Below are positions 1-7,477 of a stretch of 10,428 bases of DNA, in pieces. How positions within the stretch are numbered: the first letter of the stretch is position 1; each line of letters begins with the position of its first letter. Origin of the DNA: Methanomicrobiales archaeon (lineage in GTDB: Archaea > Halobacteriota > Methanomicrobia > Methanomicrobiales > Methanomicrobiaceae); assembly GCA_012523385.1 (NCBI GenBank), contig JAAYIO010000010.1, positions 1 through 10,428 of the forward strand, read 5' to 3'. Below the pieces are notes generated by a model, which saw nothing but the letters and a program-made list of their open reading frames with translations, was not told where the DNA came from and searched no databases. Made by a program: the position numbers and the translations under genes.

Positions 1-1
1 C

Positions 2-3000
2 GGGACTGATTACCTCAAGATATACTATGCAGGGCCTATCCGGAGTGCGGGAGGAACTGCTCAGGCGCTCTCGGTGCTGGTGGGTGATTACGTCCGCCGT
101 GGTCTGGGAATGGCGGCGTATATCCCCCGCAACGACGAGGTTGAGCGCTACGTCGAAGAGATAAAAAAATATAACAGTTCGGTCTCTCTGCAGTATCTTC
201 CGACGGATGATGAACTCCGGGTGATTATCCGAAACTGTCCCGTGTGTGTCGAGAGTGAGCCAACCGAACGTGTGGAGGTCTCAGGATTCCGCAATTTAGA
301 ACGGATTGAGACCAATGCGGTCCGCGGCGGTATGGCACTTGTCGTGGCAGAGGGACTCGCTCTCAAGGCACCAAAGATCAAAAAGACCGTCGATAAGGTG
401 CACATGGAAGGCTGGGACTGGCTTGACATCATCATCTCAGGCGCATCGAAGAGCAGTGACGATGACGACGATGAACTCGATGAGAACGGAAATAAGAAAC
501 CAGGTGTCAAACCAAAAGACAAATACATCCGTGACCTGATTGCGGGCAGGCCGGTCTTTTCCTACCCGATGCGACCGGGGGGATTTAGGCTCCGCTACGG
601 CCGATCACGCAATACCGGATTTGCAGCTGCGGGTTTTAGCCCGGCGACTCTGCACATCCTCGGTAATTTCCTTGCCGTCGGCACCCAGATGAAGGTGGAA
701 CGACCGGGTAAGGCCGCCGGCGTATCGCCTGTAGACAGTATCGAAGGGCCGACCGTGAAACTGATGGATGGCAGTGTTCTGCGTATTGATGATGCAGAAA
801 CAGCCGTCAAACTGATGGGTAAGGTAAAGGAGATTCTTGATGTCGGCGAGATGCTCGTTTCCTACGGTGAATTTTTGGAAAATAATCACCCCCTTATTCC
901 GCCAAGCTACTGTGAGGAATGGTGGATGCTTGAGGGCGGCACCCATACTCCGGCAGACGAGACAGAGGCACTTGAGATGGCATGTATGGGAGGTTACCTG
1001 CACCCGGCGTATACCTACATCTGGGACGATCTCAGTGCAGCAGAGGTGCGGGCTCTCGCAGACTGGGTGTCAGCGGCAGGAAAAATCACCGCTGAGGGTC
1101 TCATTCTCCCCGCAGATGCACCCGAGAAGCGGCATCTGGAGATTCTCCTCGTGCCCCACACGGTGACAAACGGAACGATTCTCATTGCTCTCCCCAAGGT
1201 GCTCTGTGCATGCCTCGGTCTCACCGCAGATTTAAAGATGCGGAGTGAGTGGGAGAATGCACCGCATGGCGATGGCCTATCGCTTGCCATGCACCTCTCG
1301 GGACTGCAGATGCGGTCTCGTGCGGGTATCCGCATCGGCGGCAGGATGGGGCGTCCCGGGAAGTCAAAGGCTCGCGAGATGCGCCCACCGCCCCATGCCA
1401 TCTTCCCCGTCGGGGATGAAGGCGGAACACGCCGTTCATTTCAGGAGGCCTCAAAAGGGAAAGGGAACCGTGACGGCACCATCGATGCCGATGTCGGGAG
1501 GCGACGCTGCCCCGCATGCGGACAGGAGACCTACAAATGTATCTGTGCTGAGTGCCACACGCACACCGAGGCGATATTCACCTGCCCTCGCTGTGCCCTT
1601 GACCTTGGGAGTGAGACGGTCTGCCCGGCCTGTGGCGCAGAAGGCGTCTGTTTGAGAAAGGAAACCATAGATGTCAAGGTAGAGTTTGCAAACGCCCTCA
1701 CTGCCCTCGGGATGCGTCCGAATGAGATCATACTCCTGAAAGGCGTTCGCGGACTTATTTCCAAGGAACGGGCCGTTGAACCACTTGAAAAGGGGATTCT
1801 CCGGGCCAAGAACGAATTATATGTCTTCAAGGATGGCACACTCCGCTATGATATGATAGACTTGCCCCTCACCCATATCCGGCCAAATGAGATCGGTGTC
1901 AGTGTCGAAAGGCTCATTGAACTGGGCTACCCGCTGGATATCGATGGAGTGCCCCTCACGAGTGACGATCAGGTGCTGGAGCTCCGGGCACAGGACATCC
2001 TTGTCTCAGAGGACTGCGCCGGATGGCTCCTTCGCGTGTCTAAATTCATCGATGAGATGCTGGAGAAGCTCTACGGCATGGCCCCGTATTATAACGCAAC
2101 GACACGGGATGACATCGTTGGACAACTGGTGATGGGTCTTGCACCGCATACGAGTGCGGGCGTGCTTGCCCGGGTGATTGGTATTTCAAAGGCGCCGGTA
2201 GGATATGCCCACCCCTATTTCCATGCGGCAAAACGGCGCAACTGTTTTGCGGCAGATACCATGATCGATGTGTATGACGGGAGGGAATGGCGCCATATTC
2301 CCATCAGCCACTTTGTGGTCGAGAACTTTGATCTGAGCAGGCCGGGGTTGGATCAGGTAGGCACCTACTATTCTGACTCAAAGGCCACCTTCTGGGTGCA
2401 TGCCCTGAACACCTACGGAATGATCCACCTGCGAAAGGTAACATCAGTCTCGGTTCACCGGGCACCCGAACATCTGATCCGGTTCACGACATCACGAGGC
2501 AAGCAGGTGACCGTGACGTCAGATCATGCTATGCTTGTCTCGGACTTTGCGTATCAGCGCAAAATCCGTGCTGTTGAGTTAAAAGAAGGTGACTCTGTCC
2601 CGGTCTTTGAGGGACAGATGATGATCACCGACACCATCCAGACAAAGGAATACGTTCAGAATTTAGACGAGTATGTCTACTGTCTCACGGTTGCAGAGGA
2701 CCACACGCTCGCGGCAAACGGCATTTTTACCGGCCAGTGTGATGGTGATGAAGACTGTGTGATGCTTTTAATGGACGGATTGATCAACTTTTCACGGTCG
2801 TTTCTGCCGCAGACCCGGGGCGGTTCGATGGATGCACCGCTGGTATTAACCTCAAAACTCGATCCTGCTGAAGTGGACGGTGAATCCCATAATGTCGATG
2901 CCGGTCGGTCGTATCCGATTGAGCTGTATGAAGGGGCACTACGATACCAGCACCCAAAAGAGCTCTCAAAGATAATCGACCATCTCGAGAACCGTCTGGG

Positions 3001-3487
3001 CACACCGGCACAGTATGAAGGAGTGGGTTTCACCCATGATACGAGTAATATCTCGGCAGGACCGCTTCTTTCGACCTATACCATCCTTACCACTATGACC
3101 GAAAAGCTGGAGGCGGAGCTTGAACTGGGGAGAATCATCCGGGCAGTGGACGAGCATGACGTCGCAGAACGGGTGCTCAAGACCCATTTCATCCCGGACA
3201 TGCAGGGCAATCTCAACGCGTTTTCACGCCAGAAACTCCGCTGCCCGACGTGCAATGCGAAATACCGCAGGATGCCGATGGCCGGGAAATGCCGCTGTGG
3301 CGGAAAGATCATCCGGACGGTCCATGAGGGGTCGGTCAAGAAATATGTAGAGATGTCACGCAATATCTGCAGAGACTACACTATATCGGAGTATACCCGC
3401 CAGCGTATCGAGATGCTGGATATGTATCTGCTCTCAACCTTTGGTGAGGAAAAAGAGATTCAGTTGGGTCTTGCGGATTTTATGTGA
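2..3487 (+). CDS. polC: DNA polymerase D (Pol II) large subunit DP2, intein-containing, 5' partial
   Basis: This is the catalytic large subunit of the archaeal replicative polymerase PolD, which works with the small exonuclease subunit DP1. The frame is open from nt 2, where it reads the DP2-typical YAGPIRSAGGTAQALSV, so the true start lies left of the window; the GTG at 74 is internal. There are 1161 codons here. Visible landmarks, in order, are the conserved block with GGMALVVAEG near 328-360, an acidic insert (about 456-492), FSYPMRPGGFRLRYGRSRNTGF (about 557-622), a multi-cysteine zinc region (CPACG at 1508 to CPACG at 1622-1636), the HAAKRRN/CDGDED active site interrupted by an intein (2243-2737), and a C-terminal zinc ribbon (CPTC at 3242, CRC to 3298). 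The two Asp codons just after the intein correspond to the invariant catalytic acidic residues of DP2. The last residues, QLGLADFM, match a PCNA-interacting PIP box (QxxLxxF). The stop is TGA at 3485. Family identification is very secure. Confidence 0.97.
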   Translation, partial: GTDYLKIYYAGPIRSAGGTAQALSVLVGDYVRRGLGMAAYIPRNDEVERYVEEIKKYNSSVSLQYLPTDDELRVIIRNCPVCVESEPTERVEVSGFRNLERIETNAVRGGMALVVAEGLALKAPKIKKTVDKVHMEGWDWLDIIISGASKSSDDDDDELDENGNKKPGVKPKDKYIRDLIAGRPVFSYPMRPGGFRLRYGRSRNTGFAAAGFSPATLHILGNFLAVGTQMKVERPGKAAGVSPVDSIEGPTVKLMDGSVLRIDDAETAVKLMGKVKEILDVGEMLVSYGEFLENNHPLIPPSYCEEWWMLEGGTHTPADETEALEMACMGGYLHPAYTYIWDDLSAAEVRALADWVSAAGKITAEGLILPADAPEKRHLEILLVPHTVTNGTILIALPKVLCACLGLTADLKMRSEWENAPHGDGLSLAMHLSGLQMRSRAGIRIGGRMGRPGKSKAREMRPPPHAIFPVGDEGGTRRSFQEASKGKGNRDGTIDADVGRRRCPACGQETYKCICAECHTHTEAIFTCPRCALDLGSETVCPACGAEGVCLRKETIDVKVEFANALTALGMRPNEIILLKGVRGLISKERAVEPLEKGILRAKNELYVFKDGTLRYDMIDLPLTHIRPNEIGVSVERLIELGYPLDIDGVPLTSDDQVLELRAQDILVSEDCAGWLLRVSKFIDEMLEKLYGMAPYYNATTRDDIVGQLVMGLAPHTSAGVLARVIGISKAPVGYAHPYFHAAKRRNCFAADTMIDVYDGREWRHIPISHFVVENFDLSRPGLDQVGTYYSDSKATFWVHALNTYGMIHLRKVTSVSVHRAPEHLIRFTTSRGKQVTVTSDHAMLVSDFAYQRKIRAVELKEGDSVPVFEGQMMITDTIQTKEYVQNLDEYVYCLTVAEDHTLAANGIFTGQCDGDEDCVMLLMDGLINFSRSFLPQTRGGSMDAPLVLTSKLDPAEVDGESHNVDAGRSYPIELYEGALRYQHPKELSKIIDHLENRLGTPAQYEGVGFTHDTSNISAGPLLSTYTILTTMTEKLEAELELGRIIRAVDEHDVAERVLKTHFIPDMQGNLNAFSRQKLRCPTCNAKYRRMPMAGKCRCGGKIIRTVHEGSVKKYVEMSRNICRDYTISEYTRQRIEMLDMYLLSTFGEEKEIQLGLADFM
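2243..2737 (+). other. PolII/DP2 mini-intein (165 residues, no homing endonuclease)
   Basis: This is an in-frame intein inside DP2. The flanking host sequence HAAKRRN joins CDGDEDCVMLLMDG after excision, which restores the uninterrupted DP2 active-site motif. The intein starts with Cys (CFAADTMIDV, splicing block A). Block B is VTVTSDHAML with the TxxH signature (TSDH), near 2507-2532. The C-terminal part is VYCLTVAEDHTLAANGIFTGQ (blocks F and G), and the next host residue is Cys. At 165 residues there is no room for a LAGLIDADG endonuclease, and no such motif is seen, so it is a mini-intein. It ends in Gln rather than the usual Asn, with Gly in place of the usual penultimate His. A terminal Gln is known for Pyrococcus PolII inteins at this same insertion site. 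Boundaries are set by the restored host motif and the Cys codons at both junctions. Confidence 0.93.
3464..3484 (+). other. C-terminal PIP box of DP2
   Basis: The last residues of DP2 read QLGLADFM, which fits the archaeal PCNA-interacting consensus QxxLxxF with a terminal hydrophobic residue. A C-terminal PIP motif in DP2 is known from Pyrococcus, where it binds the PCNA clamp. Its position at the extreme C-terminus, after the zinc ribbon, agrees with that. Binding is inferred from the motif alone. Confidence 0.6.
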
Positions 3488-3573
3488 GAGAGTAAGAAGT
3501 TCGACTTTCATGCGGGGACGGGCATATAATACAAAAAATATTTCACGGGTCTCCTTAAATTTATGTGAGAGAG
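3479..3573. repeat. 14-nt direct repeat pair spanning the polC stop codon
   Basis: TTTATGTGAGAGAG occurs at 3479-3492, where it includes the last Met codon and the TGA stop of polC, and again at 3560-3573 in non-coding sequence. The copies are 81 nt apart. Together with the 20-nt pair further downstream they keep the same order, which suggests a local duplication of the polC 3' end that has since diverged. The match is exact in the sequence; the origin is inference. Confidence 0.8.
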
Positions 3574-3637
3574 GTGCCTGCCTGCCGATTCTATGAAACT
3601 CACATACAGTACCGGCGTTCATGCGGGGACGGGCATA
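3507..3637. repeat. 20-nt direct repeat pair downstream of polC
   Basis: TTCATGCGGGGACGGGCATA is found exactly at 3507-3526 and at 3618-3637, 111 nt apart. The inner 16 nt begin with ATGC and end with GCAT, so each copy can form a 4-bp terminal stem. A perfect 20-nt repeat so close by is very unlikely by chance. The function is unknown. Confidence 0.85.
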
Positions 3638-4167
3638 CTCACCACATGGGGCAGAAGAGAGAAGAGATGTGGATATTATAGCAATTATTTGCCGGTCCCG
3701 TGACAGGCGGCATATTTTGTGAAACCCGCCCCTTAATCGGATTTCATGCTGCCGCCGTTTTCGTGACCAGACAACAGAGAAGGTGAATTCTCATCCAGTT
3801 TAGGTATGTATACGGTGTTGGATGCACTTCACATCTGGCACTATTCTCTCTTTCACCCCCGGTATAAAAATAACCGTAGAGTACAGTCCCCCCCGGAAAT
3901 AATAAAAGGATATATTGATGCAGGTATAATTACCGCCATAAAATGTTTAAACCACGAATTAAACGGTTATATACCTTTGAATGAAATGCCAAAATAGTTT
4001 TAAACGCCATCACTTTTTGCATATAATAGTAAACATCCATGCACTACCGGCGCACCCTGGGTGTACTTCGATATGCCACCGAAAGGGACACAGTTACTCA
4101 TTCATCCATTTTAAAATCAGATAAACCCCTTTACTCGTGATAGAGACCGCTGACAGACGCATCGATG

Positions 4168-4176
4168 GACATATTA
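4168..4176 (+). promoter_or_regulatory. Possible TATA box of the permease gene
   Basis: ACATATTA lies about 32-40 nt upstream of the ATG at 4208. With the usual archaeal TATA-to-start distance of about 25 nt, transcription would begin roughly 7-10 nt before the ATG, giving a very short leader. That fits the absence of a Shine-Dalgarno sequence there. It is a weak single-site match. Confidence 0.3.
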
Positions 4177-4207
4177 CCCCCGGCGCCAATGCATTTCCCG
4201 TAGTTCC

Positions 4208-5503
4208 ATGACACAGGGTAAGGACACATCCCTCAGGCGCACGCTGACATTCCCGCAGGTTGTTCTCTCCGGGGTAGGGGTAATTTTAGGTGCAGGCATC
4301 TATGCACTCATTGGCGAGGCAGCGGCCATCGCAGGCAATGCCCTCTGGATGTCCTTTATTTTTGCAGCACTCATTGCCTCTTTTACCGGCCTTTCCTATA
4401 TGGAACTCTCCTCCATGTTCCCCACGGCCAGTGCAGAATATGAATACTCCCGCCGTCCCTTTGGAGATACGATTGCGTTTATCATCGGTATCATGGTAAT
4501 CCTCTCGGGGGTTGTGGGAGCCGCAACCGTTGCCCTCGGGTTTGCGGGGTATTTTTCCGCGTGGACAGGGGCACCAACCCTCCCGGTGGCAGTTGGGCTC
4601 TTAATCGCCCTCGGTATCATCCTTCTTGTCGGCGTCCGGCAGTCGATTATCTTTGCCATCATCTTCACCATAATTGAGGCAGGAGGTATCATTGGAATTA
4701 TCATCATCGGTCTGCCGTATATCGGGTCAGTGAATTATTTTGCCACACCCGATGGGTTTCCCGGCATCTTTGCTGCGGCGGCTCTCATCTTCTTTGCGTA
4801 TCAGGGATTTGAGGAGATGGTCAAACTCTCGGATGAGACCATCCAGCCGGAAAAGACCATTCCTGCTGCCCTTTTGACCGCAATTGTTATCAGCATTCTT
4901 CTCTACATCGCCGTCTCTATATCGGTGGTAAGTATCGGGGGGTATGAGTTGATTGCCGGGTCCCCGAATCCCTTTGCCGAGATTGCAGGCCAGGCGTTCT
5001 CCGGCGGTTATCTTGTCTTTACCATTATCGCCCTCTTTGCAACGGCGAACACCGCTCTTTTGATGATGCTTGCCTCTTCACGGATTCTTTATGGCATTGC
5101 CAAAAACAAGACATTGCCCGTTCGGATTGCATATGTCCATCCGGGAAGACGGACGCCGGTTGTGGCGATCTTGGGCGTAACAATTGTTTCCATACTATTC
5201 CTTTTGCCGGGGAATATCCGGGATGTGGCCCTGATTGCCAACTTCACGCTTTTTATCACGTTTATCGTGATCAATGCTGCTGTGATACGACTCCGAACAA
5301 CAATGCCTGATGCACCCCGGCCATACCGGGTACCTGGAGCAATAAGAAATGTGCCACTTCCTGCGGTGCTTGGTATTGTGACCTGCGTCTTTTTCCTGTT
5401 TCAGATTGATGTGCCCATCATTGTGATCGGCATCTCACTCATTCTTGGTGCGGCAGTCATCGGATGGGTATTGCCACGCCTAACAAGAAACAGTGAGGCA
5501 TAA
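4208..5503 (+). CDS. APC-superfamily amino acid/amine permease
   Basis: This 431-residue polytopic membrane protein of the amino acid-polyamine-organocation family probably imports an amino acid or amine by cation-coupled symport or exchange. TM1 holds the glycine-rich unwound-helix motif GVGVILGAGIY (residues 22-32), the substrate-binding signature of the family. FPTASAEYEYSRR (71-83) follows TM2. FFAYQGFEEMVKLSDE (195-210), with EKTIPAAL just after it, is the typical TM6 and following loop. SSRILYGIAKNKTLP (290-304) and RRTPVVAIL (314-322) are the usual TM8-TM9 loop motifs, and PYRVPG (372-377) precedes the last helices. About 12 hydrophobic segments are visible and the length is normal. 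The start ATG at 4208 gives a conventional cytoplasmic N-terminus; no ribosome binding site is evident. Substrate cannot be read from the sequence. The gene seems to be transcribed alone, convergent with the minus-strand block. Confidence 0.9.
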   Translation: MTQGKDTSLRRTLTFPQVVLSGVGVILGAGIYALIGEAAAIAGNALWMSFIFAALIASFTGLSYMELSSMFPTASAEYEYSRRPFGDTIAFIIGIMVILSGVVGAATVALGFAGYFSAWTGAPTLPVAVGLLIALGIILLVGVRQSIIFAIIFTIIEAGGIIGIIIIGLPYIGSVNYFATPDGFPGIFAAAALIFFAYQGFEEMVKLSDETIQPEKTIPAALLTAIVISILLYIAVSISVVSIGGYELIAGSPNPFAEIAGQAFSGGYLVFTIIALFATANTALLMMLASSRILYGIAKNKTLPVRIAYVHPGRRTPVVAILGVTIVSILFLLPGNIRDVALIANFTLFITFIVINAAVIRLRTTMPDAPRPYRVPGAIRNVPLPAVLGIVTCVFFLFQIDVPIIVIGISLILGAAVIGWVLPRLTRNSEA

Positions 5504-5541
5504 GAAACGTGGCAGTTTCCGTTTATTTCTAAAATAGGGGA

Positions 5542-5559
5542 AAGACACATCGGTGTCTT
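5542..5559. terminator. Hairpin between convergent genes, possible terminator
   Basis: AAGACAC-ATCG-GTGTCTT is a perfect 7-bp stem with a 4-nt loop. It lies 38 nt after the permease stop and 23 nt before (in + coordinates) the stop of the minus-strand TIM-barrel gene. A stem-loop between two gene ends fits a bidirectional transcript-end element. Archaeal termination depends more on T tracts than on hairpins, and only modest T-rich sequence (5521-5530) is nearby. Confidence 0.4.
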
Positions 5560-5582
5560 GGAAACAAGAAGGCAAGAGAAGG

Positions 5583-6509
5583 CTACGATATGGTTGGTTG
5601 ATCCGCCTCTTCAACGGTTTCTACCGGAGTGCAACCCATTCGACAGCGTGCTAATATCTCTTTAATCTCGTCCGGGCGGCGAATATCCGGTATAACAATA
5701 GCATCATGAGGCAGCATCCGTATGGCCCGGAAGATGCTGTCCCAAGGAATGGCGTCATCCCCTTTTTTATCCCCTCCATCCGGCCGCATAAAGAATCCTT
5801 TCAGTGCATTTGCAGGAAGGGCCGAGAGATAAGTGGAGAGGGATACATTTGCATGATGGGCGGCGGACTGGAGAGCCATGGGGTCGAAAAGCACTCCGCA
5901 GGTATCACAGCATTCCGGGGCCTGTGTCTGGATAGTTTGCCAGAATTCACGGATATCATCTCCGGACTGTATGAGGGAGGGATAGCCGTTTTGAATCAGC
6001 ACAGCGGGGACAGTGCCGCAAGCGTCTGCATAGGCATTCCGGATATACCACATCGCTCGTGCAATCGCAGAAAATGTCATATTATGAGCCTTTCCGGGAT
6101 GTATGACGATCACGTCAGCGGGTTTGCCAAGATGAGCTGAGATGAGAATAAGCATCTGCACAAATTCAATCAGCCAGACACGGTCGTCCCATCGGAGGAC
6201 CGCGGCAGGATGCCGTGTCCCAAACCGGTCGGTGTGCGGAAAGGAGGATTCAGTGTTCAAAAGATAGCGCACCCCGTCGGGAAGACGCTTGCCTTCACCA
6301 TAGAGCGTGTGGACCGCGGCAGGCGTGAGCATGGCATGCATTGGTAGACCAGTTGCCTCTTCCTCTGCTACCGTGGTAATAAACCCCGCGTTTATTTCAC
6401 AATAGGTGCACCCATGTTGGGCATCCTTTTCCCAGCGACCGGCAAGGCCCCCGCGGAATGCGTTTGTCTTCTGCCTGAGAGACGGACAGACATATGATAC
6501 CTGTGCCAT
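5583..6509 (-). CDS. Xylose-isomerase-like/endonuclease IV-like TIM-barrel protein, divergent
   Basis: This is a 308-residue soluble protein if it starts at the ATG at 6509; the frame is open further, to an ATG at 6662 (359 residues), with another ATG at 6587. I chose 6509 because the first barrel strand (VSYVCPSL) begins just after it, while the upstream 51 residues look unlike the fold. Features resembling the AP endonuclease 2/xylose isomerase superfamily are a WEKDAQHGCTYCEINAGF segment (about 26-43), VIVIHPGKAHN (133-143), VLIQNGYP (170-177), GVLFDP (205-210), and FFMRPDGG followed by IPWDSIFRAIR (239-264). In active members the IQN position is usually a metal-binding Glu and FDP is usually followed by His; both are changed here. 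There are three close cysteine pairs (34/37, 201/204, 289/293). The superfamily call is by pattern and moderate; substrate and activity are unknown. It follows the phosphate operon on the same strand after a 270-nt gap. Confidence 0.6.
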   Translation of the reverse strand: MAQVSYVCPSLRQKTNAFRGGLAGRWEKDAQHGCTYCEINAGFITTVAEEEATGLPMHAMLTPAAVHTLYGEGKRLPDGVRYLLNTESSFPHTDRFGTRHPAAVLRWDDRVWLIEFVQMLILISAHLGKPADVIVIHPGKAHNMTFSAIARAMWYIRNAYADACGTVPAVLIQNGYPSLIQSGDDIREFWQTIQTQAPECCDTCGVLFDPMALQSAAHHANVSLSTYLSALPANALKGFFMRPDGGDKKGDDAIPWDSIFRAIRMLPHDAIVIPDIRRPDEIKEILARCRMGCTPVETVEEADQPTIS

Positions 6510-6601
6510 ATCTGAAGAGAATGTCTGGTTAGCCAGAGAGAAAAAAGGTGCGGATTGATGTTTGTCGGGGAAACTGTTAGGTTGCATCACCGAGTTACAT
6601 C

Positions 6602-6609
6602 TTAATAAA
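6602..6609 (-). promoter_or_regulatory. Possible TATA box for the TIM-barrel gene
   Basis: Read on the minus strand, TTTATTAA lies here. A start site about 25 nt downstream (near 6578) would place transcription after the ATG at 6662 and also after the one at 6587, favouring the internal start at 6509 with a leader of about 70 nt. It is a single motif, so support is weak. Confidence 0.25.
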
Positions 6610-6779
6610 CACGCGAGAGCCCCGATAACCGAAATGCCCGCACTATTCACGTGGAACAACATCTTAGATTTGGTCTCCTCATGCCTGTTTCATCCGTGCG
6701 ACTCATTTCGTGCGTCTGCAACCGACAGATGTCAATCCGTAGTATATCGATGGATGGAACCTCGATGAAAAGAGGAGGA

Positions 6780-7466
6780 TCAGGCCTGCCCGACAACGGA
6801 TTTGTGGATGATATCAAGGGTGACGCTCAGGGCCTTGCCAGCATTGCGGAGAAGATAATAAATCTCCCGTTTCTTCATGGCATCCATCACATCATCGGTC
6901 TTGAACAGGTCGGCCATGCAGGCAATGTAGGTGTCTTCGATGGCGTGAATGTGCATGCGCCCATTTCGGATGGAGACCTCGACCCCTGCCTTTTCCATGC
7001 CCAGATACCGGGTTCCCTCCACCACATACCGGGTGCCGTAGAGAAGCGAAAGAGACATCGCCCTGATGTGTTCGTCAGGGTTGACATCGAAGGCATACAT
7101 CTCCCGGGCAATTTCAACGGCATAATCCATGACATAATCGATATTTCGGGAGAGAGTATAGATATCCTGCCGGGAAAACGGTGTCGAGAATGCCTCCATG
7201 AGTCTGGCCTCCAAGGTATACCGGAGAACGTCGAGTTCACCTCCAATCTTGATGAGATTATCAGGAGGAATGGGGATATCCTGATTGACCCACGCAATAT
7301 ATGCCTCCATCCCCGTAACCGTGTTCTCTGCCTGTTCTACAAGCATGCCTACAAAGTCATATTTCTGCGGAAAGAGCGATCCAAACATGCCTCGCATACG
7401 TTTCATTCGTTTGGATTTCTCCTTTTTTTCGTCGGTTATTTTGGGTTCATTCGTATTTTTGTTCAT
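6780..7466 (-). CDS. DUF47/PhoU-like phosphate transport accessory protein
   Basis: This 228-residue, mostly helical protein resembles the DUF47 (PhoU-like) family, which is commonly encoded beside PiT phosphate transporters and is thought to modulate them. The N-terminus is highly charged (KKEKSKRMKRMR, about 14-25), followed by the family-typical opening FGSLFPQKYDFVGMLVEQAENTV (about 28-50). The body is regularly heptad-like and helical, for example LDVLRYTLEARLMEAFSTPFSRQDIYTLSRNIDYVMDYAVEIAREMY. No membrane segment or signal peptide is present. The start is well supported: GGTGG sits 5 nt upstream of the ATG on the minus strand, and the start lies only 11 nt after the transporter stop codon, so the two genes are almost certainly co-transcribed. 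It probably acts in the cytoplasm at the transporter. Family call is by sequence pattern plus context. Confidence 0.85.
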   Translation of the reverse strand: MNKNTNEPKITDEKKEKSKRMKRMRGMFGSLFPQKYDFVGMLVEQAENTVTGMEAYIAWVNQDIPIPPDNLIKIGGELDVLRYTLEARLMEAFSTPFSRQDIYTLSRNIDYVMDYAVEIAREMYAFDVNPDEHIRAMSLSLLYGTRYVVEGTRYLGMEKAGVEVSIRNGRMHIHAIEDTYIACMADLFKTDDVMDAMKKREIYYLLRNAGKALSVTLDIIHKSVVGQA

Positions 7467-7477
7467 TGTTCCACCAT

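Larger units (their letters stand above)
3488..4207. other. 720-nt intergenic region with no convincing gene
   Basis: This lies between polC and the permease. It contains two pairs of short direct repeats near the polC end (3479-3573 and 3507-3637, listed separately), an inverted repeat TATGTGAG/CTCACATA (3562-3569 and 3599-3606), and a TATA-like CATATAATA at 3523-3531. A 63-codon frame at 3806-3997 and a 36-codon frame starting at 3593 are present, but neither has a ribosome binding site at normal spacing or a recognisable product. The second half (about 3850-4130) is more AT-rich than the flanking genes. No RNA gene was recognised. Confidence 0.6.

Noticed and set aside
3593..3703. 36-codon frame (MKLTYSTGVHAGTGIL...) running through the 20-nt repeat
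   Set aside because: GGTG is about 16 nt upstream, too far for a ribosome site. The peptide resembles nothing known and overlaps the repeat.
3806..3997. 63-codon frame in the polC-permease gap
   Set aside because: It has no ribosome binding site, no recognisable family, and lies in AT-rich non-coding-looking DNA. A chance frame is more likely.
5706..6140. 144-codon plus-strand frame opposite the TIM-barrel gene
   Set aside because: It is an antisense shadow with no domain signal, whereas the minus-strand frame has clear fold-like patterns.
6510..6662. N-terminal extension of the TIM-barrel protein with a hydrophobic stretch (ISVIGALACLL)
   Set aside because: It could be read as a signal or membrane anchor, but a TATA-like sequence lies inside it and the fold starts after 6509, so it is probably not translated.
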